NCBI RefSeq assembly: GCF_036323735.1
Contig: NC_086027.1
Coordinates: forward strand, 87,986,662-88,050,661
Direction: 5' to 3'
Origin: Rattus norvegicus
Lineage: Eukaryota > Chordata > Mammalia > Rodentia > Muridae
Length of the DNA stretch: 64,000 nucleotides
Position numbers and translations under genes: made by a program. Position 1 is the first letter of the stretch, and the number at the start of each line of letters is the position of its first letter. Under the pieces are notes generated by a model, which was not told the DNA's origin, did no database searches, and saw only the letters and a program-made list of their open reading frames with translations. Shown here piece after piece: positions 10,501 through 23,400 of the stretch.

Positions 10501-12960
10501 GGTAAGTGGTAGAGGAAGAAAGAGAAAGGTGGAGATAAGTGAGAAAAAAATCCTTGCTTGTGCCATGAAACTGTTTTAAAAGTCCTGGGCAGCTTCTTGC
10601 AGGCTTCTAGTTCTCTGAGAAAAAACGGCAACAACAAAACCAATTTAAAAAAGCTGTTTCCCTTATTTTAAAATCGCTCTTTTCCTTGTTTCAGTAACCA
10701 GATGTTAAGAGTGATTTCTAAGTGGTAAGAGTGTATACTTTGCAAAAATAAACGGGACCATTTTTCCTCTAATGTAAACTACAGACAGCAAAACTAAATC
10801 AATCTTCTTTGTCAGAAGTAGAAGCTAAAAAGAAATCTTTCAAAGGATGGGGAAGGCTATGTTCTAGAATGGACGGTATCTGAGAGGTGAGTGTGCTGTC
10901 TTCTCAGCTGTTCCTCTAGTGCCTTGCACCAAGTGAGGCTCACGAGATTTGGCCAATAGCCTCTGCGTGCTGGTTACTGGTCCTGTGTCAGGACTGAGAA
11001 CTATGTATTCCCAGAAATAGAAAGGAAGGAACTCTGTCCATTCTGTGGATGGATGGCCAAAGCTGGAAGGATCTACAAGGCTATGCCACATGAATCTCAA
11101 TTAACTTCTTGGGTAGATATGTTAATGAAGAGGAAGCTAACATATAGAAAAAAGACTGGAAGAGATAGCTGATGCTTTGGAACCCCAAACGCAGCGTATC
11201 TTTGAGATCTAGGATTAGGGTTAGAATTATTTTGTAGCAAATCTATTTAAAATAGTTAATAGGTACATGGCGTATAAGCTAATAACTGGAACTCACTTCA
11301 TGTAGTAGTTTCCACAAAAGCTAAGTCATTCTCAACCTTTTATAGACGGGCATGACGTAAGTCCATGAATGAGAGCAAATGCTACCCAGGCCTACAGGTG
11401 GACTCTTGTGCTCCACAGTAAGTAACATTACTTAAGTACTATCTCAGCCAAACCATCTAAGGTCTTGGAGACCTGGTCGCTTGGCACAGAAGCACAACAC
11501 TTGATGAGTAGCTAGAGAAGGTGGGAACACTAAAAGAAGAGAAAAAAAATTAAAAAAAACCAAGAATGTTCTTAGGATTCTTGGTGGGGCCTCTTAGGTT
11601 AAAAAAAAAAACCTCAGTGTTACATGCTTGGTTTTCTATTACTACACCAAATAAATGAATGCATCCTTTAGGATCTTGCAGTGGAAGAGTCCTTGGGGGG
11701 AGGGGTCAGAGGTTAACATGGTCACCAGACCAAAATCAAAATATGACAGATTTATGACCCTCCTGGATGGTCTAAGAGATAACTGTCCTTGATTTATTTT
11801 CCCTGTGGTTTCTAGAAGCTGCTCCCATTCTCAACTCATGCCCTCGACTTCTCTAAAGCCAACAGGGGAGCATTTCTCTGGCCCCTCATGCTCGCCATAC
11901 CTTGTTTTGCCATCACTCTCTTCTGCCTTTCTCCTCTATATTTAAAAGATTCTCAATTACGATGAACCAAATTAAGGAATTCAGACTAATCTCACCTACT
12001 GGTTATCAACTGTGACTCTGAAGACTGTGAAACTGCGTTTCTATTAAGAGTCCTGAAGACCCTTTGAATTGGGCGTAGGACACTGCAGTAGTGGAAAGTC
12101 AAACTTCCATTGGGTTTTGTCCTTTTAATAACCAACTAGTTTCAATCTCTGACTTAAAGTGTTCATGGTACAACTCCCAGATGCTATCATTAAGTTTAAT
12201 GTAGTCTCTAGTCCCTGCTAACTCAAAAGCTGAGAAAACTGTAACATTTGAGACCTGAAAGGAAATATCTCTCTGCTTTGATGTAGCTTGCCGAACTCCA
12301 GTCTTCACTGATGGGCTTATTAAGTATAAGGATTTATGACTGCCTTTGTTCCTCAGCTACAGAGGTTCACATAACAGCTTTCCATGGTAGAGTTTGTCAT
12401 TCAGAACACTGGAAATCTGCTTCTTAGCAACAGTCACTTATATGGCTCAGGAAAAACAAAACAAAACAAAAACCATTCTTATTTCCTTTAAACTAGTTAT
12501 TTTACTTTATATCAAATCAACCTGAATTTCATTTCAACCTTACTCCCTTCTTGCTATGTAACATCTGTTCATGTGTCTTGAAAATTAGAAAGTGATCAAT
12601 ATTTTTCTCACCTTTGCTTCCTGCTAATCAGCTTAACTATTGTGGGCAAGCTACTTGGGTAAGTAGAAAATGTCCTATCTCTAAAGGCTGGCAATCACAG
12701 ATGCGATTAGCAAGAATGTTCTAGAATTGTGCTACCAGTTTTATTAACTGATTATTTCAAGAGCCTAGCAGCCACCCAGGACTGGCTGCTATTCAAGCAG
12801 ACAGTGCAGAAATCAAATAGAGGTGTTACTGCGAAAATCTAGTGGACACCACATTGGTGCCACATAACGTACCTGCTTGCACATTGAAATATTATTCAAG
12901 AATTAGATGGAATTCCAGAAGATCTTCCCTGGGTTCTTTATTTTGAAAATTGTTATTCTT
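10501..12960. other. No recognisable gene or repeat
   Basis: Unique-looking sequence with small A runs. The open frames at 10864-11100 and 12099-12308 (minus) have no recognisable domain. Confidence 0.5.
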
Positions 12961-13158
12961 GGAGTTAGAGAGATAGGTCAGAGGTTAAGAATGATTGTTG
13001 CTCTTAACATAAATTTAGATTCCAGTATTCATACTGGGCATCTCATAGACTCCTGGAACTCCAGCTTCTTGGCCCTGATGCTGTCTTTTTGGTCTTCATA
13101 GACACATGTGTGCACACACACGTATACACATAAATAAAAATAAAACAAACCTTTAAAA
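12961..13158 (+). repeat. B2-type SINE, old
   Basis: The head GAGTTAGAGAGATAGGTCAG matches the tRNA-derived B2 start. It is followed by a GGTTAAGAATGATTGTTGCTC equivalent in diverged form, and then an AC-rich and A-rich tail (ACATAAATAAAAATAAAAC). Confidence 0.7.
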
Positions 13159-14337
13159 TTATTTTTAGCTTGATTGTTATAATATCAGAGTAATTTTAGT
13201 GATATTGATCTTTTGATAGATTTTTTTCTGTTTATTTTCTTGTGAGTGCAAAGTATGATATGTAAAGAACTAAATTATGTTATGCTGTTATTGTAATTAA
13301 TCTGATGGGGGAACAGTACTTGAAAGAGAACAAAGAAAAACAAATGCAAACAAAAGCAAAGGAATACTCCAGACCAGTGGTCACCTTCCTAATGTAACGA
13401 CATACTGGGAATTGTGAATAAGCTTACTCAGAGAAATACATTTCAGTTACTAATGCTATGTAGAAAATTATGCAAAAATGTAATACAGACAGGCCCTGAC
13501 TCCTGAAGGGCTTTCTTAGGGTGTTTCAACTTTATCACGGTATACATGTGATTATATATTCAGTAGTAACTGAAGCTCAAGTGTTGAGTTTTGATTTCTT
13601 GGGAGGACATTGCCAAGTGGAATAGCACTCTCTCACCATGCTGGGCAGCAGCAGGAAAAGACCTTAGCTTCCAATCCTCCTCATAATGACAAGAACAAAC
13701 AGGTTTTCTACAATGTGCTCTTTACTAGCCCATTGTATCCAGTAGATTAGTTGTCTTAAATGAATTTGTTTACTGACTATACTTTTAGCTTATAATGTGT
13801 TTATCTGGATGAAATCACCTTGTAAGATGAGGCCCATTTGTTACTTAATCAGGTTGTGATTCCGTGTGTCAGCAGGTCAGGAAGGATGCAGCTGAGTAGC
13901 TCTCCCTTTCAGTGGTACCGCAGTTACCTGAAATCTCTATTATTTATAGAGTCAAGATGACACATGTGTCCAGTTGTTGATTGTGACTATAGATTCTTAG
14001 CACTTGGATCTGAGTGCCCCAGGATTTTAGTCTCAGTGAACAGAGATTTCTGTGTATTGTCCTATTTCCTTTGAAGTGGGGATCTACATGACATTTTCTG
14101 GACTAGCCTGACAAGAATTACCCACAGCTCCTACCACTAAGTCTGTCTGGCACAAATTGTTACTAAGGAATCATTGGGGACAGCAAAGATAGAAAGGGAA
14201 GGGGCATGGAACTTACAATTTCATTGGTGACACATTGGGCTAATTCTAGGCATGTTTTTAAGGTATCATGACCACTATCAAGTGGAATTTTATCTCAGGC
14301 ATTCTGACTCTACAGCTCACACTCTAAAACACATATC

Positions 14338-14338
<1 letters not shown>
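13159..14338. other. Mostly unique sequence; possible URR1 scrap at 13376-13405
   Basis: CAGTGGTCACCTTCCTAATG at about 13376 resembles the terminal inverted repeat end of the rodent hAT element URR1. Only about 30 bp match, so this is weak. Nothing else is recognised. Confidence 0.3.
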
Positions 14339-14402
<64 letters not shown>

Positions 14403-14443
14403 GAGAGAGAGAGAGACAGAGAGAGAGAGAGACAGAGAGAGAG
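14339..14443. repeat. Compound (TG)n(GA)n microsatellite
   Basis: About 40 bp of TG repeats pass directly into about 64 bp of GA repeats interrupted by CAGA units. Confidence 0.95.
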
Positions 14444-15784
14444 GCAAAGATACAGCTCTATACATTCTTTACTCATTGTTAAGAAAAAGTAAAACAAAGT
14501 ACAGATTTAAATCACATACAAAAAATGTTGGCTAAGAAGTTCTTACTGGTGAACAGAGTTGGTGACAGGACACTTACAAAGAAGACCAGGTCCCTTGACT
14601 TTTCAGCTCTGTCTCTACATGTTCTACATGTTCAGACTCTCTTCTCTCTGCCCATTTCTCTGTCTTCTCCATTTTCAAGCCTGTCTTAGCTCTAAATGAT
14701 CTATGCCTCACACTATAGATCACAGTCCCTTTCCTGGACTTTCTGCTGAACATTTACTCCTCAATTCTGCAAACTGTGTGTCATATCTCCCAAGTGTGCG
14801 TGCATTTTAATGAGAACTAAAGGAGAGAGACTAAGAGTGAATTGAACGTTCAGAGTCGCACAGCTTTGGGCAATCTTTATCTTATATTTTTGTTTTTATA
14901 TAAAATAAAAAAACATTTTGGACTATGTTTCTTCTGACCTAAATATTGTGATTGCACACTGGAGACCTCCATGCAAATAGAAAAGCCATAATTCTCACAG
15001 GCTTCCGAAATCTAAATTTTAGAGTCTAAAATTCCTTAGGCTCTATCACGGTGACATGCTGATTTGTGCCAGAGACAAATGGCTCAAATACAAGTAGCCA
15101 CAGGGGTACTTTCCCCATGACTCACTTTTGATAAAGCAAGCTCTTAGTGACAGGTCAGCTCAGGGGCCTTTTCTCTGCCTAATGAACAGCTACTTTGTAG
15201 TCCTAATAGTCCTGCTATTTAGAACACGATAAGAGCATAATTTTCCCCCATCAAATTGGATATCCATTTTTCTAATGTTCTTTCTATTTCAGATGAGAGG
15301 CCCTTTATCCTTCATTATTTTAATTTTGGAGACAAGGGATTCAAGGTCTGATTCAATGTGCTTTTTCATTTAATGAGAGAGGGAAAGGACATCAGTAAAT
15401 TTCCTATCATTTTTATAAATTAAATTTGAATTACATGGTCATTTCTAAGGAACACCTACACCATAAGCTTGGCTTTGTCCATGGTATGTGTCATGTACAT
15501 GGGACGAGTGAAAAACCAATGTTCAAAAAGCTTATAAAATAGGTTTTCTTATTACTTTTCCAAATATTCTTGGTGTCGTTTAATACTCCCCCCGCTTTAC
15601 CCTCCTATCCCCCAACATACCTAAGAATCCCATACTGGTTTCCCCTTTCCCACCCCATAGCACCTGTGTTCTATTCTTCTCTATATAAATCTATTTTTGA
15701 ATATATGGATATACTGTTTTAAATACATAATATAGACTTTTAAAAATATATGTATATGGTTTAACTGGACATACTCCATATGGA
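14444..15784. other. No recognisable gene or repeat
   Basis: Unique-looking AT-rich sequence. The C-rich stretch near 15585-15665 could be a LINE-1 3' end remnant, but I cannot support it. Confidence 0.45.
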
Positions 15785-16440
15785 GAATAATGTTCTTCCT
15801 AGAAGCATAGATTAGCAAAAAAATAAAAGTCTAGTGTTTTGGATTGTTGTCTTTATATAGATGAGGGCTGGCACAGGATGGGGCAGGGCCTGTGATTGGA
15901 AAGTGAGAAAGTGGGACAGGGATAGAGTTTGGGTAAGGGGAGAGAGAAAAAGGGGAAGAACCAAGATGGAGGCAGAGAAGGATGACCCAGATCCATGTGG
16001 CCTCAAATGGCCACAGATAGTTATGAATATTTCTTAAGGGATGGATTTTTATAGGTCAATTTATCTTATCCAGGTGGTTGGTTTATATCATTATCAACTG
16101 GTTGTAAGTTTATTATGTGGACATTTTGTGGAATGAAAATTTAAATTATAAATCTGATTGCTAAATTACAAGCTTATGAGTCTTGATTTTCATGGGTTGC
16201 TGGGAGTTGATGCTATATCTGTTAGGGGGCAGATGCTGGGAATGTGAGCAGAGTTCAGAGACAGAGAGCCAGGAGTGCGGCTGCTGCTGGGACCAGAGAA
16301 CAGCTGGGGGTAGTGTGGCATGGTGCCCTAGAGCCAGCCGCTGCTGAGATGAATGTCCCCTGCTAATGCCATATGGCTTGATGATGCCAGCTAGCAAGAA
16401 TTTGTGAGATTTTTAAAAATATTTACCATTACACAGTGTC
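15785..16440 (+). repeat. Unclassified LTR-like rodent repeat, copy A
   Basis: Homologous to the reverse complement of 34915-35430. Shared blocks include CAAGATGGAG, CCAGATCCA, TAAATCTGATTG, GAGTCTTGATTTT, GGTTGCTGGGAG and TGTGAGCAGAGT in the same order. I infer a rodent endogenous-retrovirus-related repeat. The strand given is only relative to copy B. Confidence 0.6.
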
Positions 16441-16444
16441 AGAT

Positions 16445-17568
16445 GTGAGATACTTCTCCTTTGAGTTATTGGTTGAAGCAGTCCAAGAGACTCGTACAAT
16501 AATACAGGCTAATGTAATTGTTCTTGGTGGCATGCCAGAATCCAAGAGTAAAGACCCTGTTGTAGACAGCCCACATATCAGTCACAAGCCAGGTCACAGA
16601 TGCTACTGACCTGGAAGCATTGACTGGTTTTCATCATATTGGTGGGTCCTGTGTAAGCTGCTGAAGCGGAAAAGTTATCAGTGGTCCTACCCTGCTGTGA
16701 ACTGTAATAATTGACGATGTAATGGCCCAACTAGATATGCCCAATGGAATGACAGTGGCACTAATGTCTTAGAAACTAACATTAACAAACAGCTGTCTTA
16801 CTAGAATTAAGGCCTGTTCAATGGGAGGGAAGTCATGTTTGGTACTGTAAACCTAGCCAAGGACCTATGACAGGAGAGGTCACAGACAACAGAGGAGAGG
16901 CTACTGCCGCTTTGCTAAAATGATATAGTATCCGATTACCTTCTGAATCCTTAACCTTACACCAATAGTTCCCTGCCCTCATCAAAAAAGCTTGTTTTTG
17001 CAGTGAGTGAGGTCATTACAGAGAAGCACAACTGGCCAAAGTAGAGAAAAGAAGTGACTACGGAGTGTTCAGCCAGATGGGATTTCCCTGTCGTATACTC
17101 TCTCCCCAGGCCATAGAAAATATCCTGGAATGGATATAAAGACTATACATTGAGAATAACTACTGAGATAATATCTTTCAGACACTATAGAACATGTTGC
17201 ACTTTACACCAGCCTGCAGAAGGTCAAGTCAGTCCATATTCTAGGTTGGAGATAAGAGGGACTCGTCGGGCCCTGCATTCTAACTGGACAGCGGTTGGAA
17301 ATTGATGACTGCTGCAGGCAGCCCTTGAGAGGCCATCCATGCTATTGTGGATGATCCTATCCCCATGCACCTACAGGCAGCATTAATTAGACTCAGTGAG
17401 TTTAAAGATATAAGAGAAAAAAAGGACACAAACTTGAGAGGGAACATTGTGCGAATGGCATCCAGGATGATTTGGAGGAGCTAGAGGGGCAGATATGATT
17501 GAAGTACATTGCATATAAGAAATCATACAGAGAATAAATAAAAATGAAAACACCTAATGATAAAACAG
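16445..17568 (+). mobile_element. Rodent LINE-1 3'-end fragment
   Basis: The last part (about 17360-17560) shows the typical rodent LINE-1 3' end. It contains ACTCAGTGAGTTTAAAGATA, a GGAGG-rich segment, then a CATTGCATATAAGAAATCAT-like stretch and AGAATAAATAAAAATG. The preceding kilobase follows the order of a long LINE-1 3' UTR I recognise only in outline. No ORF2 coding remains. Confidence 0.55.
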
Positions 17569-18114
17569 CCACGATTTGATAATTATTTAGCTCCTGTGGA
17601 GACAGGTTGAGCCGTACACTATTCACTGAGATGTCTGAAAGGGAAACAACAAATAATGAGCCCACAGTTTTCTCTCTGAGCTGCCCGACTATGGTCCAAG
17701 GTTGCACAAAGAAAACATCCTTTTAAAGTTCACATTGGAGATGAAATTACCAATTAGGGTTATGCTAAAGGTTGGTTTGTGCACTACTTATATTTCAGAA
17801 GCACTTGGAACTCGGTCAGTTGTCAAAGCATTAAATTACTCTTTAATGAAAGGTAACAGAATACCTTCTCTTTGATCTGTATTTTGATCATTAATTTTAA
17901 GTACGTGCCTGATTGGCATTGCTGTTGTTAATGAGTGAAACCAGATGCCCTGTAAGCGGAGGGTAGGACTGGAAACTGAAGCCTGACAATCACTAACAGA
18001 TTCATGTCTGCCTTAGAGTCTATGAAAAACCGCATGTTCTTCATGCACTCTACAGAGATAAATGTACTAATGACTACATGTCACAGTCTCTATGAAATTC
18101 CGCTTAACTGTTCT
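17569..18114. other. No recognisable gene or repeat
   Basis: Nothing supported. Confidence 0.5.
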
Positions 18115-18378
18115 TTCACATGTTAAGCACAAGGTTACCATATGACCCAATGGTGCCATCCCTCGGTATACACCACAGAAAAATAAAAATATTGGCTTAC
18201 ATAACAAGTATACGCAAATGTTCTTAGTGGTACTAATCATAGTAACTAAGGTTAATAGTCAACCTCAGTAGACCAATGATAAATGGACAAGTAAGATTCA
18301 ACATGTCCATAGCATGCAATATTATCAATTAACAAAAGGAACAAAATGCTATAATATTAATACATAAATAGCATATAC
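18115..18378 (+). mobile_element. Ancient mammalian LINE-1 (L1M-like) ORF2 tail
   Basis: The order ACCATATGACCCAATGGTGC, then GGTATACACC, then GTTCTTAGTGGTACTAATCA, then CAATGATAAATGGACAAG and a CATGCAATATTATCA block matches the C-terminal part of old LINE-1 ORF2. It is heavily mutated. Confidence 0.65.
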
Positions 18379-18390
18379 ATGCATATACTA

Positions 18391-18740
18391 ATTGGCTAAG
18401 GCTATCATAACAAAGTATCAGAATCCAGGTGGCTTAAATAAGGTGTGTTTCTCATAGTGCTAAAGGCTAGAAGTCCGAGATGCAAGTGTCACCTAGATTG
18501 ATTTGTTCTAAGGTATCTTTGGTCTGTAAATTGGCCATCTTTTCCTTCTGTTTTGTTTCTTTGTTTGTTTGTCTGTTTGTTTCTTTACACAGTCCCCTTG
18601 CATGCATGTATCCTGATGCCTTTTGATAAAGGCACTAGCCCTCTTGGATCATGGCTTTCTCAAATAACTACTGGTCTGCAAAGCCAGGCACATTCCCAGA
18701 TTCAGAGAGCTAGAACATTTATGTGTTAAGGATTCCTGAG
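18391..18740 (-). mobile_element. MLT1-like ancient MaLR LTR
   Basis: In complement orientation it follows the MLT1 pattern: GGCTATCATAACAAAGTA, GGTGGCTTAAATAA, TTTCTCATAGTGCTAAAGGC, AGAAGTCCGAGATGCAAG and GGCACTAGCC. A TTTG-rich stretch (18550-18587) interrupts it. Confidence 0.6.
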
Positions 18741-18803
18741 AAACAACTCAATAAGGAAAGCCACAGAATCATGTGGTGAAAAAGTCAACTTAAAGATTTT
18801 AGC

Positions 18804-19278
18804 GAAAATCCCATGGGAGGGAGAGCTAAACCTTCAGAGAGGCAGACACGCCTGGGAAACCAGAAGAGACTGCACTCTGCACACACATCTCGGACGCCAG
18901 AGGAAAACACCAAACGCCATCTGGAACTCTGGTGCACTGAAGCTCCCGGAAACGGCGGCGCAGATCTTCCTGGTTGCTGCTGCCGCAGAGAGCTCGTGGG
19001 CAGCACCCCGCGAGTGAACTTGAGCCTCGGGACCACAGGAAAGACCAACTTTTCTGCTGCAAGTGACCTGCCTGGTGAACTCAGGACACAGGCCCACAGG
19101 AACAGCTGAAGACCTGTAGAGAGGAAAAACTACACGCCCGAAAGCAGAACACTCTGTCCCCATAATAGGCTGAAAGAAAACAGGAAAACAGGTCTACAGC
19201 ACTCCTGACACACAGGCTTATAGGGCAGTCTAGCCACTGTCAGAAATAGCAGAACAAAGTAACACTAGAGATAATCTG
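18804..19278 (+). promoter_or_regulatory. LINE-1 5' UTR (internal promoter region)
   Basis: 475 bp precede the ORF1 start. The region is CpG-rich relative to its surroundings (for example GGAAACGGCGGCG near 18949 and CACCCCGCGAGTG near 19005). In LINE-1 this region carries the sense promoter. I cannot tell whether the 5' end is complete or lacks some tens to hundreds of bases of the rat 5' UTR. I do not see tandem monomers as in mouse LINE-1. Confidence 0.8.
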
Positions 19279-20400
19279 ATGGCGAGAGGCAAGCGCAGGA
19301 ACCCAAGCAACAGAAACCAAGACTACATGGCATCATCGGAGCCCAATTCTCCCATCAAAACAAACATGGAATATCCAAACACACCAGAAAAGCAAGATCT
19401 AGTTTCAAAATCATATTTGATCATGATGCTGGAGGACTTCAAGAAAGACGTGAAGAACTCCCGTAGAGAACAAGTAGAAGCCTACAGAGAGGAATCACAA
19501 AAATCCCTGAAAGAATTCCAGGAAATCATAACTAAAAAAGTAGAAGCCCATAGAGAGGAGTCACAAAAATCCCTGAAAGAATTCCAAGAAAACACAATCA
19601 AACAGTTAAAGGAATTAAAAATGGAAATAGAAGCAATCAAGAAAGAACACATGGAAACAACCCTGGATATAGAAAACCAAAAGAAGAGACAAGGAGCTGT
19701 AGATACAAGCTTCACCAACAGAATACAGGAGATGGAAGAGAGAATCTCAGGAGCAGAAGATTCCATAGAAATCATTGACTCAACTGTCAAAGATAATGTA
19801 AAGCGGAAAAAGCTACTGGTCCAAAACATACAGGAAATCCAGGACTCAATGAGAAGATCAAACCTAAGGATAATAGGTATAGAAGAGAGTGAAGACTCCC
19901 AGCTCAAAGGACCAGGAAATATCTTCAACAAAATCATAGAAGAAAACTTCCCTAACCTAAAAAAAGAGATACCCATAGGCATACAAGAAGCCTACAGAAT
20001 TCCAAATAGATTGGACCAGAAAAGAAACACCTCCCGTCACATAATAGTCAAAACACCAAACGCACAAAATAAAGAAAGAATATTAAAAGCAGTAAGGGAA
20101 AAAGGTCAAGTAACATATAAAGGCAGACCTATCAGAATCACACCAGACTTTTCGCCAGAAACTATGAAGGCCAGAAGATCCTAGACTGATGTCATACAGA
20201 CCTTAAGAGAACACAAATGCCAGCCCAGGTTACTGTAACCTGCAAAACTCTCAATTAACATAGATGGAGAAACCAAGATATTCCATGACAAAACCAAATT
20301 TCCACAATATTTTTCTACAAATCCAGCACTACAAAGGATAATAAAGGGTAAAGCCCAACATAAGGAGGCAAGCTATACCCTAGAAGAAGCAAGAAACTAA
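19279..20400 (+). pseudogene. LINE-1 ORF1 (RNA-binding protein), cut by two nonsense codons
   Basis: ORF1p is the trimeric nucleic-acid chaperone of the LINE-1 RNP. The start MARGKRRNPSNRNQDY is typical. Residues about 50-165 form a charged coiled coil that contains a 22-residue tandem duplication. Residues about 194-290 are the RRM-like domain (NLRIIGIEESED onward). The frame stops at TAG 20182-20184 (codon 302), where the family has a tryptophan just after MKARRS. A second in-frame TAA lies at 20236-20238 (codon 320). Beyond these the frame stays open to the natural TAA at 20398-20400, 373 residues in all. The truncated product would keep the coiled coil and RRM but lose most of the C-terminal domain needed for RNA binding and retrotransposition. 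ORF2 begins 5 bp downstream. Confidence 0.95.
19474..19605 (+). repeat. 66-bp tandem duplication in ORF1 coiled coil
   Basis: Codons 66-87 and 88-109 are near-identical 22-residue units, both containing REESQKSLKEFQE. The period is 66 bp, in frame. Rat LINE-1 ORF1 is known to vary in length in this region. Confidence 0.95.
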
Positions 20401-20405
20401 TCGTC

Positions 20406-23400
20406 TTGGCAACAAAACAAAGAGAAGAAAAGCACACAAACATAACCTCACATCCAAATATGAATATAACAGGAAGCAATAATCACTATTCCTTAATATC
20501 TCTCAACATCAATGGCCTCAACTCCCCAATAAAAACACATAGATTAACAAACTGGATATGCAACAAGGACCCTGAATTCTGCTGCCTACAGGAAACACAC
20601 CTCAGAGACAAAGACAGACACTACCTCAGAGTGAAAGGCTGGGAAACAACTTTCCAAGCAAACGGTCGGAAAGGAGCAAGCTGGAGTAGCCATTCTAATA
20701 TCAAATAAAATCTATTTTCAACTAAAAGTCATTTAAAAAGATAAGGAAGGACACTTCATATTCATAAAAGGAAAAATCAACCAAAATGAACTCTCAATCC
20801 TAAATATCTATGCCCCAAATACAAGGGCACCTACATACGTAAAAGAAACCTTACTAAAGCTCAAAACACACATTGCACCTCACACAATAATTGTAGGAGA
20901 TTTCAACACCCCACTCTCATCAATGGACAGATCATGGAAACAGAAGTTAAACAGAGACGTAGACAGACTAAGAGAAGTCACGAGCCAAATGGACTTAACG
21001 GATATTTATAGAACATTCTATCCTAAAGCAAAAGGATATACCTTCTTCTCAGCTCCTCATGGTACTTTCTCTAAAATTGACCATATAATTGGTCAAAAAA
21101 CGGGCCTCAACAGGTACAGAAAGATAGAAATAATCCCATGCGTGCTATCAGACCACCACAGCCTAAAACTGGTCTTCAATAACAATAAGGGAAGAATGCC
21201 CACATACACGTGGAAATTGAACAATGCTCTACTCAATGATAACCTGGTCAAGGAAGAAATAAAGAAAGAAATTAAAAACTTTTTAGAATTTAAAGAAAAT
21301 GAAGGTACAACATACCCAAACTTATGGGACACAATGAAAGCTGTGCTAAGAGGAAAACTCATAGCAGTGAGTGCCTGCAGAAAGAAACAGGAAAGAGCAT
21401 ATGTCAGCAGCTTGACAGCACACCTAAAAGCTCTAGAACAAAAAGAAGTAAATACACCCAGGAGGAGTAGAAGGCAGGAAATAATCAAACTCAGAGCTGA
21501 AATCAACCAAGTAGAAACAAAAAGGACCATAGAAAGAATCAACAGAACCAAAAGTTGGTTCTTTGAGAAAATCAACAAGATAGATAAACCCTTAGCCAGA
21601 CTAACGAGAGGACACAGACAGTGTGTCCAAATTAACAAAATCAGAAATGAAAAGGGAGACATAACTACAGATTCAGAGGAAATTCAAAAAATCATCAGAT
21701 CTTACTATAAAAGCCTATATTCAACAAAACTTGAAAATCTACAGGAAATGGACAATTTCCTAGACAGATACCAGGTATCGAAGTTAAATCAGGAACAGAT
21801 AAACCAGTTAAACAACCCCATAACTCCTAAGGAAATAGAAGCAGTCATTAAAGGTCTCCCAACCAAAAAGAGCCCAGGTCCAGACGGGTTTAGTGCAGAA
21901 TTCTATCAGACCTTCATAGAAGACCTCATACCAATATTGTCCAAACTATTCCACAAAATTGAAACAGATGGAGCACTACCGAATTCCTTCTATGAAGCCA
22001 CAATTATTCGTATACCTAAACCACACAAAGACCCAACAAAGAAAGAGAACTTCAGACCAATTTCCCTTATGAATATCGACACAAATATACTCAATAAAAT
22101 TCTGGCAAACCGAATCCAAGAGCACATCAAAACAATCATCCACCATGATCAAGTAGGTTTCATCCCAGGCATGCAGGGATGGTTTAAAATACGGAAAACC
22201 ATCAACGTGATCCATTATATAAACAAACTGAAAGAACAAAACCACATGATCATTTCATTAGATGCTGAGAAAGCATTTGACAAAATTCAACACCCCTTCA
22301 TGATAAAAGTCCTGGAAAGAATAGGAATTCAAGGCCCATACCTAAACATAGTAAAAGCCATATACAGCAAACCAGTTGCTAACATTAAACTAAATGGAGA
22401 GAAACTTGAAGCAATCCCACTAAAATCAGGGACTAGACAAGGCTGCCCACTCTCTCCCTACTTATTCAATATAGTTCTTGAAGTTCTAGCCAGAGCAATC
22501 AGACAACAAAAGGAGGTCAAGGGGATACAGATCGGAAAAGAAGAAGTCAAAATATCACTATTTGCAGATGATATGATAGTATATTTAAGTGATCCCAAAA
22601 GTTCCACCAGAGAACTACTAAAGCTGATAAACAACTTCAGCAAAGTGGCTGGGTATAAAATTAACTCAAATAAATCAGTAGCCTTCCTCTACACAAAAGA
22701 GAAACAAGCCGAGAAAGATATTAGGGAAACGACACCCTTCATAATAGACCCAAATGATATAAAGTACCTCGGTGTGACTTTAACCAAGCAAGTAAAAGAT
22801 CTGTACAGTAAGAACTTCAACACACTGAAGAAAGAAATTGAAGAAGACCTCAGAAGATGGAAAGATCTCCCATGCTCATGGATTGGCAGGATTAATATAG
22901 TAAAAATGGCCATTTTACCAAAAGCGATCTACAGATTCAATGCAATCCCCATCAAAATACCAATCCAGTTCTTCAAAGAGTTAGACAGAACAATTTTCAA
23001 ATTCATCTGGAATAACAAAAAACCCAGGATAGCTAAAACTATCCTCAACAATAAAAGGACTTCAGGGGGAATCACTATCCCTGAACTCAAGCAGTATTAC
23101 AGAGCAATAGTGATAAAAACTGCATGGTATTGGTACAGAGACAGACAGATAGACCAATGGAATAGAATTGAAGACCCAGAAATGAACCCACACACCTATG
23201 GTCACTTGATTTTTGACAAAGGAGCCAAAACCATCCAATGGAAGAAAGATAGCATTTTCAGCAAATGGTGCTGGTTCAACTGGAGGTCAACATGTAGAAG
23301 AATGCAGATCAATCCATGCTTATCACCCTGTACAAAGGTTAAGTCCAAGTGGATCAAGGACTTCCACATCAAACCAGACACACTCAAACTAATAGAAGAA

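Noticed and set aside
14341..14535. Cys/Val and Arg/Glu repeat frame
   Set aside because: Translation of a TG/GA microsatellite. Similar frames at 24821-25150, 36190-36462, 39823-40104, 47008-47289 and 58213-58407 were rejected for the same reason.
18785..19163. Overlapping frames on both strands in the LINE-1 5' UTR
   Set aside because: High GC makes chance frames long here; no known protein is encoded, and they overlap one another.
19482..19982. 166-codon minus-strand frame
   Set aside because: It is the antisense shadow of the ORF1 coiled coil (low stop density in A-rich coding sequence).
20406..20708. A separate 100-residue gene before ORF2
   Set aside because: It is the ORF2 endonuclease start cut off by a 1-bp insertion, not an independent gene.
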